Position numbers and translations under genes: made by a program. A stretch of 64,000 bases of DNA from positions 62,001-126,000 of the forward strand of contig MKVW01000009.1 of assembly GCA_001898965.1 (NCBI GenBank), written 5' to 3'. Below the pieces are notes generated by a model. It searched no databases and was not told where the DNA came from. It worked only from the letters and a program-made list of their open reading frames with translations. Position 1 is the stretch's first letter, and every line of letters starts with the position of its first letter. Below, piece by piece: positions 41,847 to 50,853 of this stretch. The stretch is from Rhizobiales bacterium 62-17. Lineage in GTDB: Bacteria; Pseudomonadota; Alphaproteobacteria; Rhizobiales; Beijerinckiaceae.

Positions 41847-42437
41847 TTATTGCGTCGGCTTGACGCCGTCCTTCGACACCTGCACGCGCACGGCGGTGGT
41901 CTTGCCACCCTCGTTGCGCGCAAAGACATAGATCACTTCGCCCGGCTTGATATCAGCACGTGATCCAGGCGCGGCTTGTGACATCGGCGTGCCCGGCGGC
42001 ACCAGCACTTTCACCGTGCCGGTCTTGTAGTTGAGCGTCAGTTCATTGCCGCCGGTCGCCGCGACGGAAGCTTCCAGCACCGCATTGGTCATGGTCGATT
42101 GCGGCGCCAGATCGTAAGGCGTCAGACCCGGAGGTGCCGCCGGTGGAATGGGCCTGACGTCGATGGCAACGATCTTGTCGTCGCGCACCACGGTCGTGAC
42201 GCCCAATGTCATGCCGGGCTTCACATCGGCCATGGTGAAAGGACGCGTGACCGCCACATTCACCGCTTCTGGCAGATCGACCGAGACTTCGGTGCCGGCA
42301 TTCGTCTTGATCGCGATGACCTTGCCATCGAACGCCGTGACCGTGCCACGGATATTGCTGGCCTGTTGCGCCAGCGCCGGCCCAGCCGCCAACATCATCA
42401 GTCCGACCATGGCTTGAAAAGAAACCCTCGACCGCAT
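41847..42437 (-). CDS. Exported beta-rich protein of unknown function
   Basis: 196 residues from the ATG at 42437 (GGAGG upstream). Signal peptide to AALAQ-like cleavage near residue 20 (MRSRVSFQAMVGLMMLAAGPALA). The mature part has two short repeats of small beta modules, IRGTVTAFDGKVIAIKTNAGTEVSVDLP and LTLNYKTGTVKVLVPPGTPM, reminiscent of DUF5666-like domains. A proline-rich hinge (RPIPPAAPPGLTPYD) separates them. Cell-surface or periplasmic role presumed. I do not recognise a defined family. Confidence 0.75.
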   Translation of the reverse strand: MRSRVSFQAMVGLMMLAAGPALAQQASNIRGTVTAFDGKVIAIKTNAGTEVSVDLPEAVNVAVTRPFTMADVKPGMTLGVTTVVRDDKIVAIDVRPIPPAAPPGLTPYDLAPQSTMTNAVLEASVAATGGNELTLNYKTGTVKVLVPPGTPMSQAAPGSRADIKPGEVIYVFARNEGGKTTAVRVQVSKDGVKPTQ

Positions 42438-42518
42438 GCGCGCCTCCCTCTGGCATTTTGTTGGCGCCATGGTCGAGCACCGCCAGCAGCGATGCAATGC
42501 AACTTCATGTGAAGGCGT

Positions 42519-42716
42519 CTAACGGCTGAGCCAGGAGGAAACGAGCGGCCAGGATGAGACGACACCGGCACCGACGACGAGACAGGCCAGAGCCGACAGC
42601 GCCAGCTTGAGCCAGGGGCGACGCGGCGGTTGCGGCTTTTCAGGCGGCTTCAAACCGCCGACGCGCGGCGCCGGCAACTGACGCTTATAGGCAGGATCAA
42701 GCTTGATCTGGCTCAC
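42519..42716 (-). CDS. Small single-pass membrane protein, unknown function
   Basis: 65 residues if started at GTG 42716 (MSQIKLDPAYKRQLPAPRVGG), with a GAAGAGA-like site upstream; an alternative GTG at 42755 would give 78. A proline-rich basic N-terminal half is followed by one membrane helix (WLKLALSALACLVVGAGVV) and a short tail. N-in topology is likely from the positive charges. It is 82 nt upstream of the exported beta-rich protein on the same strand, which may be its partner. Confidence 0.55.
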   Translation of the reverse strand: MSQIKLDPAYKRQLPAPRVGGLKPPEKPQPPRRPWLKLALSALACLVVGAGVVSSWPLVSSWLSR

Positions 42717-42909
42717 GGGACATTCTCTTCGCTCTCGAATGTTCCGTGTCCCCACGCGGAACTGATGCGTCGAAATTGCCGCGTTAGTCTTGATGGATGC
42801 TTGCCAAGATCAGCGCAATTGCAGTGATCGCCTCGCTTTGCGCCTGAACGAGGTCAGCATTGTCACACAGGCTTTGCAAGATATGAATCGCACCGGTGAA
42901 ACTCGCCGC

Positions 42910-42951
42910 GATCTTGCCGGGATGATCTTGCCAAAATGACCTTGCAATGTC
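42910..42951. repeat. Three tandem 14-bp repeats
   Basis: GATCTTGCCGGGAT, GATCTTGCCAAAAT and GACCTTGCAATGTC follow each other without gap. They lie 29 nt beyond the hairpin downstream of the purine permease gene, in a non-coding spacer. Function unknown; could be protein-binding iterons of low copy or a decaying minisatellite. Confidence 0.6.
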
Positions 42952-42979
42952 GCCGCAATCAGGAGCGACGCGAAGAATA

Positions 42980-43007
42980 GCGCAGGCCGCGATTCAACGG
43001 CCTGCGC
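42980..43007 (-). terminator. Hairpin downstream of the purine permease gene
   Basis: GCGCAGGCCG/CGGCCTGCGC, an exact 10-bp stem with an 8-nt loop, 8 nt after the stop codon on the minus strand. The following CTATTCTTCG is only moderately T-rich. Confidence 0.7.
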
Positions 43008-43015
43008 CCGATCGA

Positions 43016-44305
43016 TCAGCCGACGATCAGCTTCACCAGGAAGGCGATGGCGATCAGCGGCACGGCGAGATTCAGATCCGACCAGCGGCCAGCCAGGATC
43101 TTGATCGCCGTATAGACGATGAAGCCGATGCCCAGGCCGTCGGCGATCGAGAAGGTGAGCGGCATGGTAATCGCCGTCACCATGGCCGGAACGAATTCCG
43201 TGGAATCCTCCCAGTCCAGATCCTTCAGGCTGCGCGCCATCAGACAAGCGACATAGAGCAGCGCGGGCGCCGTGGCGAAGGCCGGCACCGAGCCCGCCAG
43301 CGGTGCAAAGAACACGGCCAGCAGGAAGCAGATAGCCACGACGACGGCAGTGAGGCCGGTGCGCCCGCCCGCGTCGACACCCGCCGCGCTCTCGATATAG
43401 CTCGTCGTCGTCGACGTCCCGAGCGCCGCGCCGACCGCCGCCGACGTCGAATCGACCATCAAAGCCTTGCCGATGCGCGGCAGCTTGCCGTCCTTGTCGA
43501 GAAAGCCACCGCGATGCGCGACGCCGATCAGGGTGCCGGTGTTGTCGAACATGTCGACGAAGAGGAACACGAAGACGATCGTCCACAAGCCAACCTCGAA
43601 CGCGCCTCTGATATCCATTTTTAGGAACACCGGGCTCATCGACGGCGGCATCGACGCGATGCCCTTGAATTCCGTCAGGCCGAGCGCGATCGCGATCACC
43701 GTCACCACGAGGATCGAGATGATGATGGCGCCGGTGATCTTGCGCGCCGACAAAGCGGCGATCAAAACGAAACCGAGCGTCGCCAGCAAAACTGGCAGCG
43801 ACTTGACATGGCCGAGCGTGACCAGGGTCGCCGGGCTCGCGACGATGATCTTGGCGTTCTCAAGCGCGATGATGCCGAGGAACAGGCCGATGCCGGCGGC
43901 AATACCGAGCTTCAAAGACAACGGGATGGCGTTGACGATCCACTCGCGCAGTTTCACCGCCGAGATCAGGAAGAAGATCAGGCCCGAGATAAAAACCGCG
44001 CCCAGCGCCGTTTCCCAGGAATAGCCCAATGTCTTGACGACGACGAAGGTGAAATAGGCGTTCAGGCCCATGCCGGGCGCGAGTGCGATCGGATAATTGG
44101 CGAACAGCCCCATGAAGGCGCTGCCGAAGGCCGCAGCGAGACAGGTCGCCACGAAGACGGCGCCGAAGTCCATGCCGGTCTGGCTGAGGATCGAGGGATT
44201 GACGAAGATGATATAGGCCATCGTCAGGAAGGTCGTGATCCCGGCGATGACCTCGGTGCGAACGTTCGTGCCGTTCGCTTCGAGCTTGAAATAGTCGTTT
44301 AGCAT
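43016..44305 (-). CDS. NCS2-family purine permease (adenine/guanine/hypoxanthine type)
   Basis: 429 residues from the ATG at 44305, where the family's usual start MLNDYFKLEANGTNVRTEVIAGITTFLTMAYI appears. About twelve to fourteen hydrophobic segments. The AzgA/PbuG-like signatures are FVNPSILSQTGMDFGAVFVATCLAAAFGS, PIALAPGMGLNAYFTF and GTSTTTSYIESAAGVDAGGRTGLTA. It would bring purine bases in by proton symport, feeding guanine deaminase and salvage. Monocistronic with its own hairpin terminator. Confidence 0.93.
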   Translation of the reverse strand: MLNDYFKLEANGTNVRTEVIAGITTFLTMAYIIFVNPSILSQTGMDFGAVFVATCLAAAFGSAFMGLFANYPIALAPGMGLNAYFTFVVVKTLGYSWETALGAVFISGLIFFLISAVKLREWIVNAIPLSLKLGIAAGIGLFLGIIALENAKIIVASPATLVTLGHVKSLPVLLATLGFVLIAALSARKITGAIIISILVVTVIAIALGLTEFKGIASMPPSMSPVFLKMDIRGAFEVGLWTIVFVFLFVDMFDNTGTLIGVAHRGGFLDKDGKLPRIGKALMVDSTSAAVGAALGTSTTTSYIESAAGVDAGGRTGLTAVVVAICFLLAVFFAPLAGSVPAFATAPALLYVACLMARSLKDLDWEDSTEFVPAMVTAITMPLTFSIADGLGIGFIVYTAIKILAGRWSDLNLAVPLIAIAFLVKLIVG

Positions 44306-44514
44306 TGACGCCCCCGCGTTCTTGTCTGCCAAAGGCACTGTCCAACAGGCTCCCCGGTACAGCAAGGCTTTATTAACGATTTCCGCCGCTTCGCACAGGT
44401 CAGGCGGCCCGTAACAGGCGGCGGCGTTTGCCTTTCATTAACCATGCCAGCGCACAGTCCATCGATCGTTAACCACCTGATTCCGGTTTCGGATTCAACG
44501 GCCTGGACCTGTTC

Positions 44515-45117
44515 ATGCGACGGCGCAGACCCAGCACGGCGCCGGCCCTGCTCATCAGGGCGTCGTCCTGGGCAGTTTTTTGGGCAGTCGCAGCCCTGGG
44601 CGCCGCTGGCTTCGCTCAGGCGGGCGATGCGCTGCGGCCGAGTTTCGATCCGTCGGGCTTCGAACTGCGCCTCGGCACGCTCGTACACGATACTCTCAGC
44701 CCCGAACGCGGCAGCGTCGACATCAATGCGGAAGCCTTGATGCACCTAGTCCGGCCAGCGCCCTCCGCCTGGTCCTGGCTGACACCGCGCCTGCATGTCG
44801 GCACGACGATCAACACGGCCGGCAAGACCGGCTCGCTCTATACCGGCCTGACCTGGACCTTCGATCTGACCCAACGCCTATTCGCCGAAATGTCGCTTGG
44901 CGGTGCGGTTCACAACGGCACCGTCGGCCGCATTCCTGTGGCCGGTCATAACGCCATGGGCTGCCGTGCCGCCTTCCGCGAAAGCCTGTCGCTTGGCTAT
45001 CGCTTCACGACCAACTTCGCGCTGATGGGCACGGTCGAACATATGTCGAATGCCGGCCTGTGCGCACGAAATCGCGGCCTGACCAATTTCGGCCTGCGCG
45101 CCGCCTGGTCGTTTTGA
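44515..45117 (+). CDS. pagL: Lipid A 3-O-deacylase (PagL-like)
   Basis: 200-residue outer-membrane beta-barrel that removes an acyl chain from lipid A. A signal peptide to about residue 37 precedes repeated amphipathic strands. The PagL catalytic signature EHMSNAG provides H176 and S178 with N179; the FRESLSLGYRF strand also fits. The protein ends in phenylalanine, as outer-membrane proteins do. Such enzymes change lipid A acylation. Monocistronic; a palindromic repeat separates it from the convergent rppH. Confidence 0.87.
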   Translation: MRRRRPSTAPALLIRASSWAVFWAVAALGAAGFAQAGDALRPSFDPSGFELRLGTLVHDTLSPERGSVDINAEALMHLVRPAPSAWSWLTPRLHVGTTINTAGKTGSLYTGLTWTFDLTQRLFAEMSLGGAVHNGTVGRIPVAGHNAMGCRAAFRESLSLGYRFTTNFALMGTVEHMSNAGLCARNRGLTNFGLRAAWSF

Positions 45118-45135
45118 AGGTGAGAGGACCGAAAC

Positions 45136-45187
45136 CTCCGTGTCATCCCGGATCACTTGCTGCGCAAGTGTCCGGGATGACACGGAG
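45136..45187. repeat. Palindromic intergenic repeat, GTGTCATCC family (copy 3)
   Basis: A 52-nt near-perfect hairpin, CTCCGTGTCATCCCGGA...TCCGGGATGACACGGAG, with an inner CACTTGC/GCAAGTG pair. It shares TGTCATCCCGGA and CACTTGC...GCAAGTG with the left arm of the element at 1958-2077. It lies between the convergent pagL and rppH genes. Confidence 0.8.
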
Positions 45188-45198
45188 AGACATCGTGT

Positions 45199-45699
45199 TC
45201 ATCGCACCAAAGGCGCAAAAATCGTCACGACCTGCTCGTAGACGGGGCGTTTGAACGGAATGATCAACGACGGCAGATTGGCCATCGGTTCCCAACGCCA
45301 GGCATCGAATTCAGGTTTATGACCGCCCGGCGGATGTTCGATATTGATTTCATCGTCGGCGCCGGTGAAGCGGAACGCGAACCACTTCTGCGTCTGGCCA
45401 CGATATTTGCCGCGCCACGATTGCTGGGCGATGTCATCAGGCAGGTCGTAGGCGAGCCAGTCCGGCGCTTCGGCGATCAGGGTCACGGAGGTGACGCCGG
45501 TCTCTTCCATCAATTCGCGGTGCGCTGCCGCCAAAGGCTCTTCACCGTCGTCGATGCCGCCTTGCGGCATCTGCCACTCATGTCCTGGCGCCACATGTTC
45601 GACGAGTTTTTTGTTGCGGCGGCGACCGATGAAGGCCAGGCCATCGCCATTGAGCAGCATCACGCCGACACACGGACGGTACGCGTCTTTCATCATCAT
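45199..45699 (-). CDS. rppH: RNA pyrophosphohydrolase
   Basis: Nudix enzyme that removes pyrophosphate from the 5' end of mRNA, starting its decay. 166 residues, the family size. The Nudix box starts at G47 in [17 protein letters not shown] and ends with the EE pair at 65-66. The C-terminal [30 protein letters not shown] is typical of RppH. Two or three adjacent ATGs at 45699-45693 are equivalent. 15 nt downstream of the polysaccharide deacetylase-family gene, as usual in Hyphomicrobiales. Confidence 0.96.
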   Translation of the reverse strand: MMMKDAYRPCVGVMLLNGDGLAFIGRRRNKKLVEHVAPGHEWQMPQGGIDDGEEPLAAAHRELMEETGVTSVTLIAEAPDWLAYDLPDDIAQQSWRGKYRGQTQKWFAFRFTGADDEINIEHPPGGHKPEFDAWRWEPMANLPSLIIPFKRPVYEQVVTIFAPLVR

Positions 45700-45714
45700 C
45701 GCCTCGATTTGAAT

Positions 45715-46962
45715 TTAACGCTTCGTGCGTGACGAGACCGCGGACCCACGCACCGCTAGCGCGCTCACAGGAACCAGCGTTATGCCGCGGTTCTCCAACG
45801 TTTTGGTGAAACGCGCAACACGCTCCATCACGACAGGCAGACCGCTCGCCGTGCCGACGGCCATGCCCTTGTCCCGCGCCATGGTCTCGAGCTGCGCCAG
45901 AGCCGCGTCGATCTCATCGGCATTGCGGCTGTCGATCAAAAGATCAGCACCGACGAAAGCCGTATTGGTGCCTTGGCTGAGCGAACGGGCGAGCGAACGC
46001 GGCGAACTGGCGTCATCCAGATAAAGCAGGCCGCGCTGACCGATCTCGCGCAACACCGGGGAGAAGGCCGGCTCGCTCGCGGTGAACCGCGCCCCGAGGA
46101 AGCCGGCGATGCCGATATAGCCCTGGAAGCGGCTCATCTGCCAGCGCAGGTTATCGACGATCTGCCCTTTGTCCTGCCCGGTCTTCAATACGAAGGGACC
46201 GGGGTCATCGCTCTCGCCAAAACTTTCCATCGGCGATTGCAGGATGACCTCGTGGCCGGCGCTGCGCGCCTCCGCCACCAAACTGTCGAGTTCGCTGCCA
46301 TAGGGCGCGAAGCCCAAGGTCACCGCCCCGGGCAATTGATTGATCGCCTCGCGCGTCAAGGCGATGTTGAGTCCCATGCCACCGATCATCAGCGCCAGCT
46401 TCGCCGGAGCGCGTCCATCGGCCCGGTTGATCAGCGGGCGCGCATAAACTTCCATCGGCCGCGACCCGTCGGCGCCGATCTTCGGCAGCGGCCCATAGGG
46501 TCCCTTCTCGACGAGGCGGCGATCCGGTGCCGGTGTCAGTTGCACGTCGAATGTCTTGGGCACTTGAATGATCAGCCCGGCCGGCACGTCGCCGCCCTCG
46601 GTGCCGCGCGTGACCTTCACGCCCGTCGCGGCTTCCACTTCAGCGCCGCTGGCGCGGGGCGGGATCGAGCCGGTGACGTCGGGCGCCGTCGCGACAGGTG
46701 CCGTGGCGGCAGGTCCGGCGGCCGCCGGTTTCTCCGGCGCGACCCGTTCGATGCGCGCCACCGCATAGGGCTCGCCGTTCGTGTCCTTGCCGCGCCACAC
46801 CAGGACGCTGATGCCAATCACCGCGACGACACTGGCGCCGATCGCCAGTTGCCGGGCCGACAGATGGCTCGGCGGTCCGCGGCGTCGCTGGTTCAAACCA
46901 AGCGGCGCATGCAGAGGGGAACCGGAAAGCGAGTCAAATTCGTCCTGCTCTGGACCCTTCAT
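45715..46962 (-). CDS. Divergent polysaccharide deacetylase family protein (DUF610/YibQ-like)
   Basis: 415 residues from the ATG at 46962; a longer frame from 47061 has no membrane logic. An N-terminal cytoplasmic stretch is followed by one membrane helix (LAIGASVVAVIGISVLVW, about 36-53), a Pro/Ala-rich linker, then the divergent polysaccharide deacetylase domain from about 175 (KLALMIGGMGLNIALTREAINQLPGAVTLGFAPYGSEL, SPMESFGESDDPGPF). It probably acts on a cell-wall or capsular sugar in the periplasm. Stands between ctpA and rppH in a conserved cell-envelope block. Confidence 0.93.
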   Translation of the reverse strand: MKGPEQDEFDSLSGSPLHAPLGLNQRRRGPPSHLSARQLAIGASVVAVIGISVLVWRGKDTNGEPYAVARIERVAPEKPAAAGPAATAPVATAPDVTGSIPPRASGAEVEAATGVKVTRGTEGGDVPAGLIIQVPKTFDVQLTPAPDRRLVEKGPYGPLPKIGADGSRPMEVYARPLINRADGRAPAKLALMIGGMGLNIALTREAINQLPGAVTLGFAPYGSELDSLVAEARSAGHEVILQSPMESFGESDDPGPFVLKTGQDKGQIVDNLRWQMSRFQGYIGIAGFLGARFTASEPAFSPVLREIGQRGLLYLDDASSPRSLARSLSQGTNTAFVGADLLIDSRNADEIDAALAQLETMARDKGMAVGTASGLPVVMERVARFTKTLENRGITLVPVSALAVRGSAVSSRTKR

Positions 46963-47033
46963 GCCAGTCCGTCCACCAATCCTGTAGTCCCGCACACGCC
47001 AAGCTTCCCAATCGGAAAGCTTTCGAATCAGAA

Positions 47034-47069
47034 GGCCCGGCGTCGCATTTTCATGCGACACGCCGGGCC
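47034..47069 (-). terminator. Hairpin downstream of ctpA
   Basis: On the minus strand GGCCCGGCGT(GT)CGCAT-GAAA-ATGCGACGCCGGGCC forms a 15-bp stem with one 2-nt bulge, about 60 nt after the ctpA stop. TTCTG follows, a weak T-run. Confidence 0.7.
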
Positions 47070-47130
47070 AGTCGAGTTGAAATCTTCAACTTGATCGTAT
47101 CTGGCCCGCAGGCCAGACGCGATGAACGCC

Positions 47131-48597
47131 TTACTTCACCGTTTCCGGCTGCTTCTCGACAGGAGCAGGAGCCGGTTGCGCCGGAGCCGGAGCACCAGGC
47201 GTCGGCGCGGTCGTGGGAGCCGCCGGCGCCGGTTGCGCGGGAGCTGGGGTAGCCGGCGTCTGCGCCGCAGCCATCAGTTCCTTCTTGTTCTGCTCGACGA
47301 GTTCCGCCGCCTTCTTCTGGCCGCGCAGCAGTTCGGCAGCCGCGATGAGCTGCTTGTCCTTGGTCGGATCGGTCGGCACATAGGCCTGCGAACCGCCCTT
47401 CTCGTCATCGCCATTCTTCAGATGGCCGCGCAGCGCCGCTTCACCCTTGGTGGAGTCGCGGCCCTTAAACTCATCCGGCACTTCCTGCAGGATCTGGATA
47501 TCGGGATCGATACCCTTGGCCTGGATCGAACGACCCGACGGCGTGTAGTAGCGCGCCGTGGTCAGGCGCAGCGCGCCATTGTTCTGGCCGAGCGGAATGA
47601 TCGTCTGCACCGAACCCTTGCCGAACGAACGGGTGCCGAGAATGGTCGCCCGCTTGTGATCCTGCAGTGCGCCGGCCACGATTTCCGACGCCGAGGCGGA
47701 ACCGCCGTTGATCAGCACGACGATCGGCTTGTTCTTGGCGAGCTCGCCGCCCGGCTTGGCATTGTAGCGCTGCGTCTCGTCGGCGTTACGGCCGCGCGTC
47801 GAGACGATCTCGCCACGCTCCAGGAAGGCGTTCGACACATAGATCGACTGATCGAGCAAGCCGCCCGGATTGTTGCGCAGGTCGATGATGAAGCCCTTGA
47901 GCTGATCGCCCGGCTTCTCGGTCTGCATCTTCTGGATGGCGCTCTTCAGACCATCGAAGGTCTGCTCGTTGAACTGGGTGACGCGGATATAGCCGACATC
48001 ATCACCTTCCATGCGCGAGCGCACGGCGCGGATCTGAATGCGATCGCGGGTGATACGGAACTCTTTCTGCTCGCGCGAGGCGCCGCGCACCACGGTCAGC
48101 TTGACGCTGGTGTTGATGGCGCCGCGCATCTTGTCGACCGCCTGATTGAGCGTCAGGCCCTGCGTCTGTTCATCGTCGATGGCGGTGATCACGTCGCCGG
48201 CCATGATGCCCGCGCGGGACGCCGGCGTATCGTCGATCGGCGTCACCACCTTCACGAAACCGTCTTCCTGAGTGACTTCGATGCCGAGGCCGCCGAACTC
48301 GCCACGCGTCTGCACCTGCATGTCGCGGAAGCTCTTGGCGTCCATATAGCTCGAATGCGGATCGAGGCTGGTAAGCATGCCATTGATGGCCGACTCGATC
48401 AGCTTCTGTTCCGACGGCTTCTCGACATAGTCGGTACGCACTTTCTCAAAGACGTCACCGAACAGGTTCAAGCTCTTGTAGGTCTCGGAGACGGCGGCAC
48501 GCGCTGCCATGCCATCGACCAAGTTCAAATGCGAGACAGCCGTGGCCGCACCCGCACCCACCGCTGCACCCAATAAAATGAGGGATAGTTTCCGCAT
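47131..48597 (-). CDS. ctpA: C-terminal processing peptidase, S41 family
   Basis: Periplasmic serine protease. 488 residues. An N-terminal signal or anchor helix (MRKLSLILLGAAVGAGAATAV), a PDZ domain at about 95-175, and the S41 protease core at about 195-345. The catalytic Ser-Lys pair is S302 (GSASASE) and K327 (SFGKGS). The C-terminal tail from about 425 is unusually Pro/Ala/Thr-rich and lacks secondary structure. Its start overlaps the stop of the EnvC-like gene as TAATG, so the two are translationally coupled; both act on peptidoglycan turnover. Confidence 0.96.
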   Translation of the reverse strand: MRKLSLILLGAAVGAGAATAVSHLNLVDGMAARAAVSETYKSLNLFGDVFEKVRTDYVEKPSEQKLIESAINGMLTSLDPHSSYMDAKSFRDMQVQTRGEFGGLGIEVTQEDGFVKVVTPIDDTPASRAGIMAGDVITAIDDEQTQGLTLNQAVDKMRGAINTSVKLTVVRGASREQKEFRITRDRIQIRAVRSRMEGDDVGYIRVTQFNEQTFDGLKSAIQKMQTEKPGDQLKGFIIDLRNNPGGLLDQSIYVSNAFLERGEIVSTRGRNADETQRYNAKPGGELAKNKPIVVLINGGSASASEIVAGALQDHKRATILGTRSFGKGSVQTIIPLGQNNGALRLTTARYYTPSGRSIQAKGIDPDIQILQEVPDEFKGRDSTKGEAALRGHLKNGDDEKGGSQAYVPTDPTKDKQLIAAAELLRGQKKAAELVEQNKKELMAAAQTPATPAPAQPAPAAPTTAPTPGAPAPAQPAPAPVEKQPETVK

Positions 48598-49991
48598 TAT
48601 CCGCGAACCTTCTCAGCTACCGGCTTCGCCCACCAGGGCGATGAATCTATGGCCGTCCCGTCTTTCCGAAACTCTACATAGAGAATGGGTTGAGTCGCGC
48701 CAATGGCAAGGGCGGCGGCATTCCTGGCCGACGCATCTCCCATGAGCCCAACGGGTTCGCCCGAAAGGACAAACTGACCAACCTCGACATTGTTCCGGGC
48801 CATTCCAGCGAGCAGTATATAATATCCGCCGCCGGCGTTGATGATTAATAATTGTCCATAGGTTCGGAAAGTGCCCGAAAACAACACCCAGCCATCAATC
48901 GGCGAGGCGACGACCGCACCCGGTCGGGTGGCGACATAAAGCCCGCGCTCGGCACTGCCGAAGCCATCCGGTTCGCCGAATTTCTTCACGATCGAGCCCG
49001 AAACCGGCATCGGAAGCATGTTTTTGGCCTCGGAAAAGGCCATTGCGGGCTGTAAACGCGAGGAATCGGCCGGTTTACGCGGATCCGGCGGCTTGATCGC
49101 AGCCATTTTTTGGCGCTCGGCTTCCGCCTTTTGAGCGGCCTCGGCCGCCCGCCGGGCGCTCTCAACCTCGCCTTCCATGCGGGCGATCAAATCCTTGAGA
49201 TCGAGCGCCTGGCGGCTGAGCTGCTGCGCTTTGCCGCGCTCGCTCGTCAGCGCCTGTTCGGTCGCGCCCATGGCGGTCTGGCGAGCATCGATGAGGCCAG
49301 CGAGCCGCTGGCGCTCGGCCGCCATGGTCTTCACCTCGCCATCGAGCCGCTCCCGCTCCACCGCGATGGCCTTGCGCAGCTCCACCAACTCATTGAGATC
49401 ATTGACCAGAACCTGCGTCTCAGCGCGCAGCTCCGGCACCACGCCGCCCAGCATCATCGAGGTGCGGATCGCTTTCAGGATGTCTTCCGGCGCGATCAGC
49501 AGCGCCGGCGGCGGATTGCGCCCCATGCGCTGCAGACTGGCGAGGATTTCGGCGATGACGCCGCGCCGCGCTTCCAGCGACTTGCGGATCGCCTGTTCGG
49601 CGGTGACCGAACTCTCGAGCCGGCGCTCCACCTCGCTGATGCTGGTTTCGGCCGCCTGCACTTTCGCCGTCGTCTCGACCAAGGCCGTGTTCAGCCGCGC
49701 CCGATCGGTCTTGATCGCTTCGAGTTCGGCTTCGATCTTGCGGCGCTGTTCGTCCGACAGGCGCAGGCCCTGCTCGATCGCCCGCAATTCTTCCTGGCGC
49801 ACCTCGATCCGGCTGCGCTCATTGGCAGCCGGCGTGGCGGACGGCGCCGGGGTTGCTGGCGCCGGCTGCGCCTGCCCTTTCGCCGCAACGAGGCCAAAGC
49901 CAAGCGCCACGCTCAGCGCCAGAACCGATGCGCCGGCGAAGCGAAGCCGGCGAAATCCGGACGCCGAGAGAAGGAACGGGCTGCGCTGCAT
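48597..49991 (-). CDS. EnvC-like murein hydrolase activator (coiled coil plus degenerate LytM domain)
   Basis: 464 residues. A signal peptide or anchor at about 14-42 is followed by a Pro/Ala linker and a long coiled coil at about 55-290 (EVRQEELRAIEQGL...). The C-terminal M23/LytM-like domain spans about 320-460. The metal ligands of active M23 peptidases are missing: the HxxxD segment reads RGLYVATRPG, and the HxH segment reads LYVEFRKDG. It thus fits the EnvC class, which activates amidases without being an enzyme. It overlaps ctpA by 1 nt. Its promoter and start lie 135 nt from rlmH. Confidence 0.93.
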   Translation of the reverse strand: MQRSPFLLSASGFRRLRFAGASVLALSVALGFGLVAAKGQAQPAPATPAPSATPAANERSRIEVRQEELRAIEQGLRLSDEQRRKIEAELEAIKTDRARLNTALVETTAKVQAAETSISEVERRLESSVTAEQAIRKSLEARRGVIAEILASLQRMGRNPPPALLIAPEDILKAIRTSMMLGGVVPELRAETQVLVNDLNELVELRKAIAVERERLDGEVKTMAAERQRLAGLIDARQTAMGATEQALTSERGKAQQLSRQALDLKDLIARMEGEVESARRAAEAAQKAEAERQKMAAIKPPDPRKPADSSRLQPAMAFSEAKNMLPMPVSGSIVKKFGEPDGFGSAERGLYVATRPGAVVASPIDGWVLFSGTFRTYGQLLIINAGGGYYILLAGMARNNVEVGQFVLSGEPVGLMGDASARNAAALAIGATQPILYVEFRKDGTAIDSSPWWAKPVAEKVRG

Positions 49992-50125
49992 GGTCTCTTA
50001 CCGGCCGCTGAACGAAGGCGCCGCCGCGGCCGGGTTCGGGGGCGCTGTGATCACGAGATGGACGCCGATTGCGGCGATTCGCAGCCAGCATAGTGGCACG
50101 GGAGCCTTTTCGCCGCGAACGCCTT

Positions 50126-50608
50126 TCACACGCGATGATAGGGATGACCGGCCAGAATAGTGATGGCGCGATAGATCTGCTCTGTCGCCATGATGCGCAC
50201 GAGCTGGTGCGGCCAGGTCATCGCGCCAAAGGCGATCACCTTATGCGCCTTGGCCCGCAAGTCCGGATCGATCCCATCGGGACCGCCGATGACGAGCGCA
50301 TAGGCCGGCGCACCGTCATCGCGGGCGCGGCCGATATCGGCGGCGAAATCGGCGCTGCTGATGGCCCGCCCCCGCTCGTCGAGCACGATGAGACGGGCGC
50401 CGTCGGCGATGAACCCGGCGAGGGCCTTCGCCTCTTCCGCCTTGCGATCTTCGACGCGGCGCGCCCGCCCCTCATCTATCTCTTTCATCTCGACGCCGCT
50501 CAGCGCCACGCCGCGCGCGCTCGCCTGCGCGCGCTCCAGATAGCGCGCGCATAAATCCCGCTCCGGTCCATTCTTCAGCCGGCCGACCGCCGCGAGAATG
50601 ATTTTCAC
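50126..50608 (-). CDS. rlmH: 23S rRNA (pseudouridine1915-N3)-methyltransferase
   Basis: SPOUT-class methyltransferase that modifies the 23S rRNA in intact ribosomes. 160 residues, exactly the family length. Knot motifs: LIVLDERGRAISSADFA, LVIGGPDGIDPDL and FGAMTWPHQLVRIMATEQIYRA, then the conserved C-terminal HPYHR. It lies between rsfS and the EnvC-like gene on the same strand. A 245-nt spacer separates it from rsfS, larger than usual, with no recognisable gene. Confidence 0.97.
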   Translation of the reverse strand: MKIILAAVGRLKNGPERDLCARYLERAQASARGVALSGVEMKEIDEGRARRVEDRKAEEAKALAGFIADGARLIVLDERGRAISSADFAADIGRARDDGAPAYALVIGGPDGIDPDLRAKAHKVIAFGAMTWPHQLVRIMATEQIYRAITILAGHPYHRV

Positions 50609-50853
50609 GGCGGGGCCGCTTTCGAAGAGAAGTGCTTTTGAAAGACGTGCGTCATGACTGTTGGACGTTTGCTATTGCAAGATCGCACCATCGGATGCCA
50701 CGCGGCGCCGACAACGTCCATCGCGGATGCGCAAATCCCATCTCCGCCGCAAAATGCGGCGGCCTTTGCGCAACCCGGTCCGCGGCCCGCCTCATACGGG
50801 CACGGACAGCGATCAGGCGGTCACAGCAGGACGATCGAGATCGGAACGACCGA

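Larger units (their letters stand above)
42717..43015. other. 299-nt spacer with tandem repeats, no gene recognised
   Basis: Between a small membrane protein and the purine permease. Besides the permease terminator and a 14-bp tandem repeat (separate entries), I see scattered CTTGC(A/C)A motifs (for example near 42798 and 42873) but no credible coding frame. Confidence 0.5.

Noticed and set aside
42810-43586. Minus-strand open frame overlapping the purine permease
   Set aside because: It shares sequence with the permease gene in another frame, while the permease frame has continuous membrane helices and family motifs.
47122-48576. Arg-rich plus-strand open frame over ctpA
   Set aside because: Mirror of ctpA; the start region is a run of RSRSRLRRSR produced by the antisense of the Pro/Ala tail.
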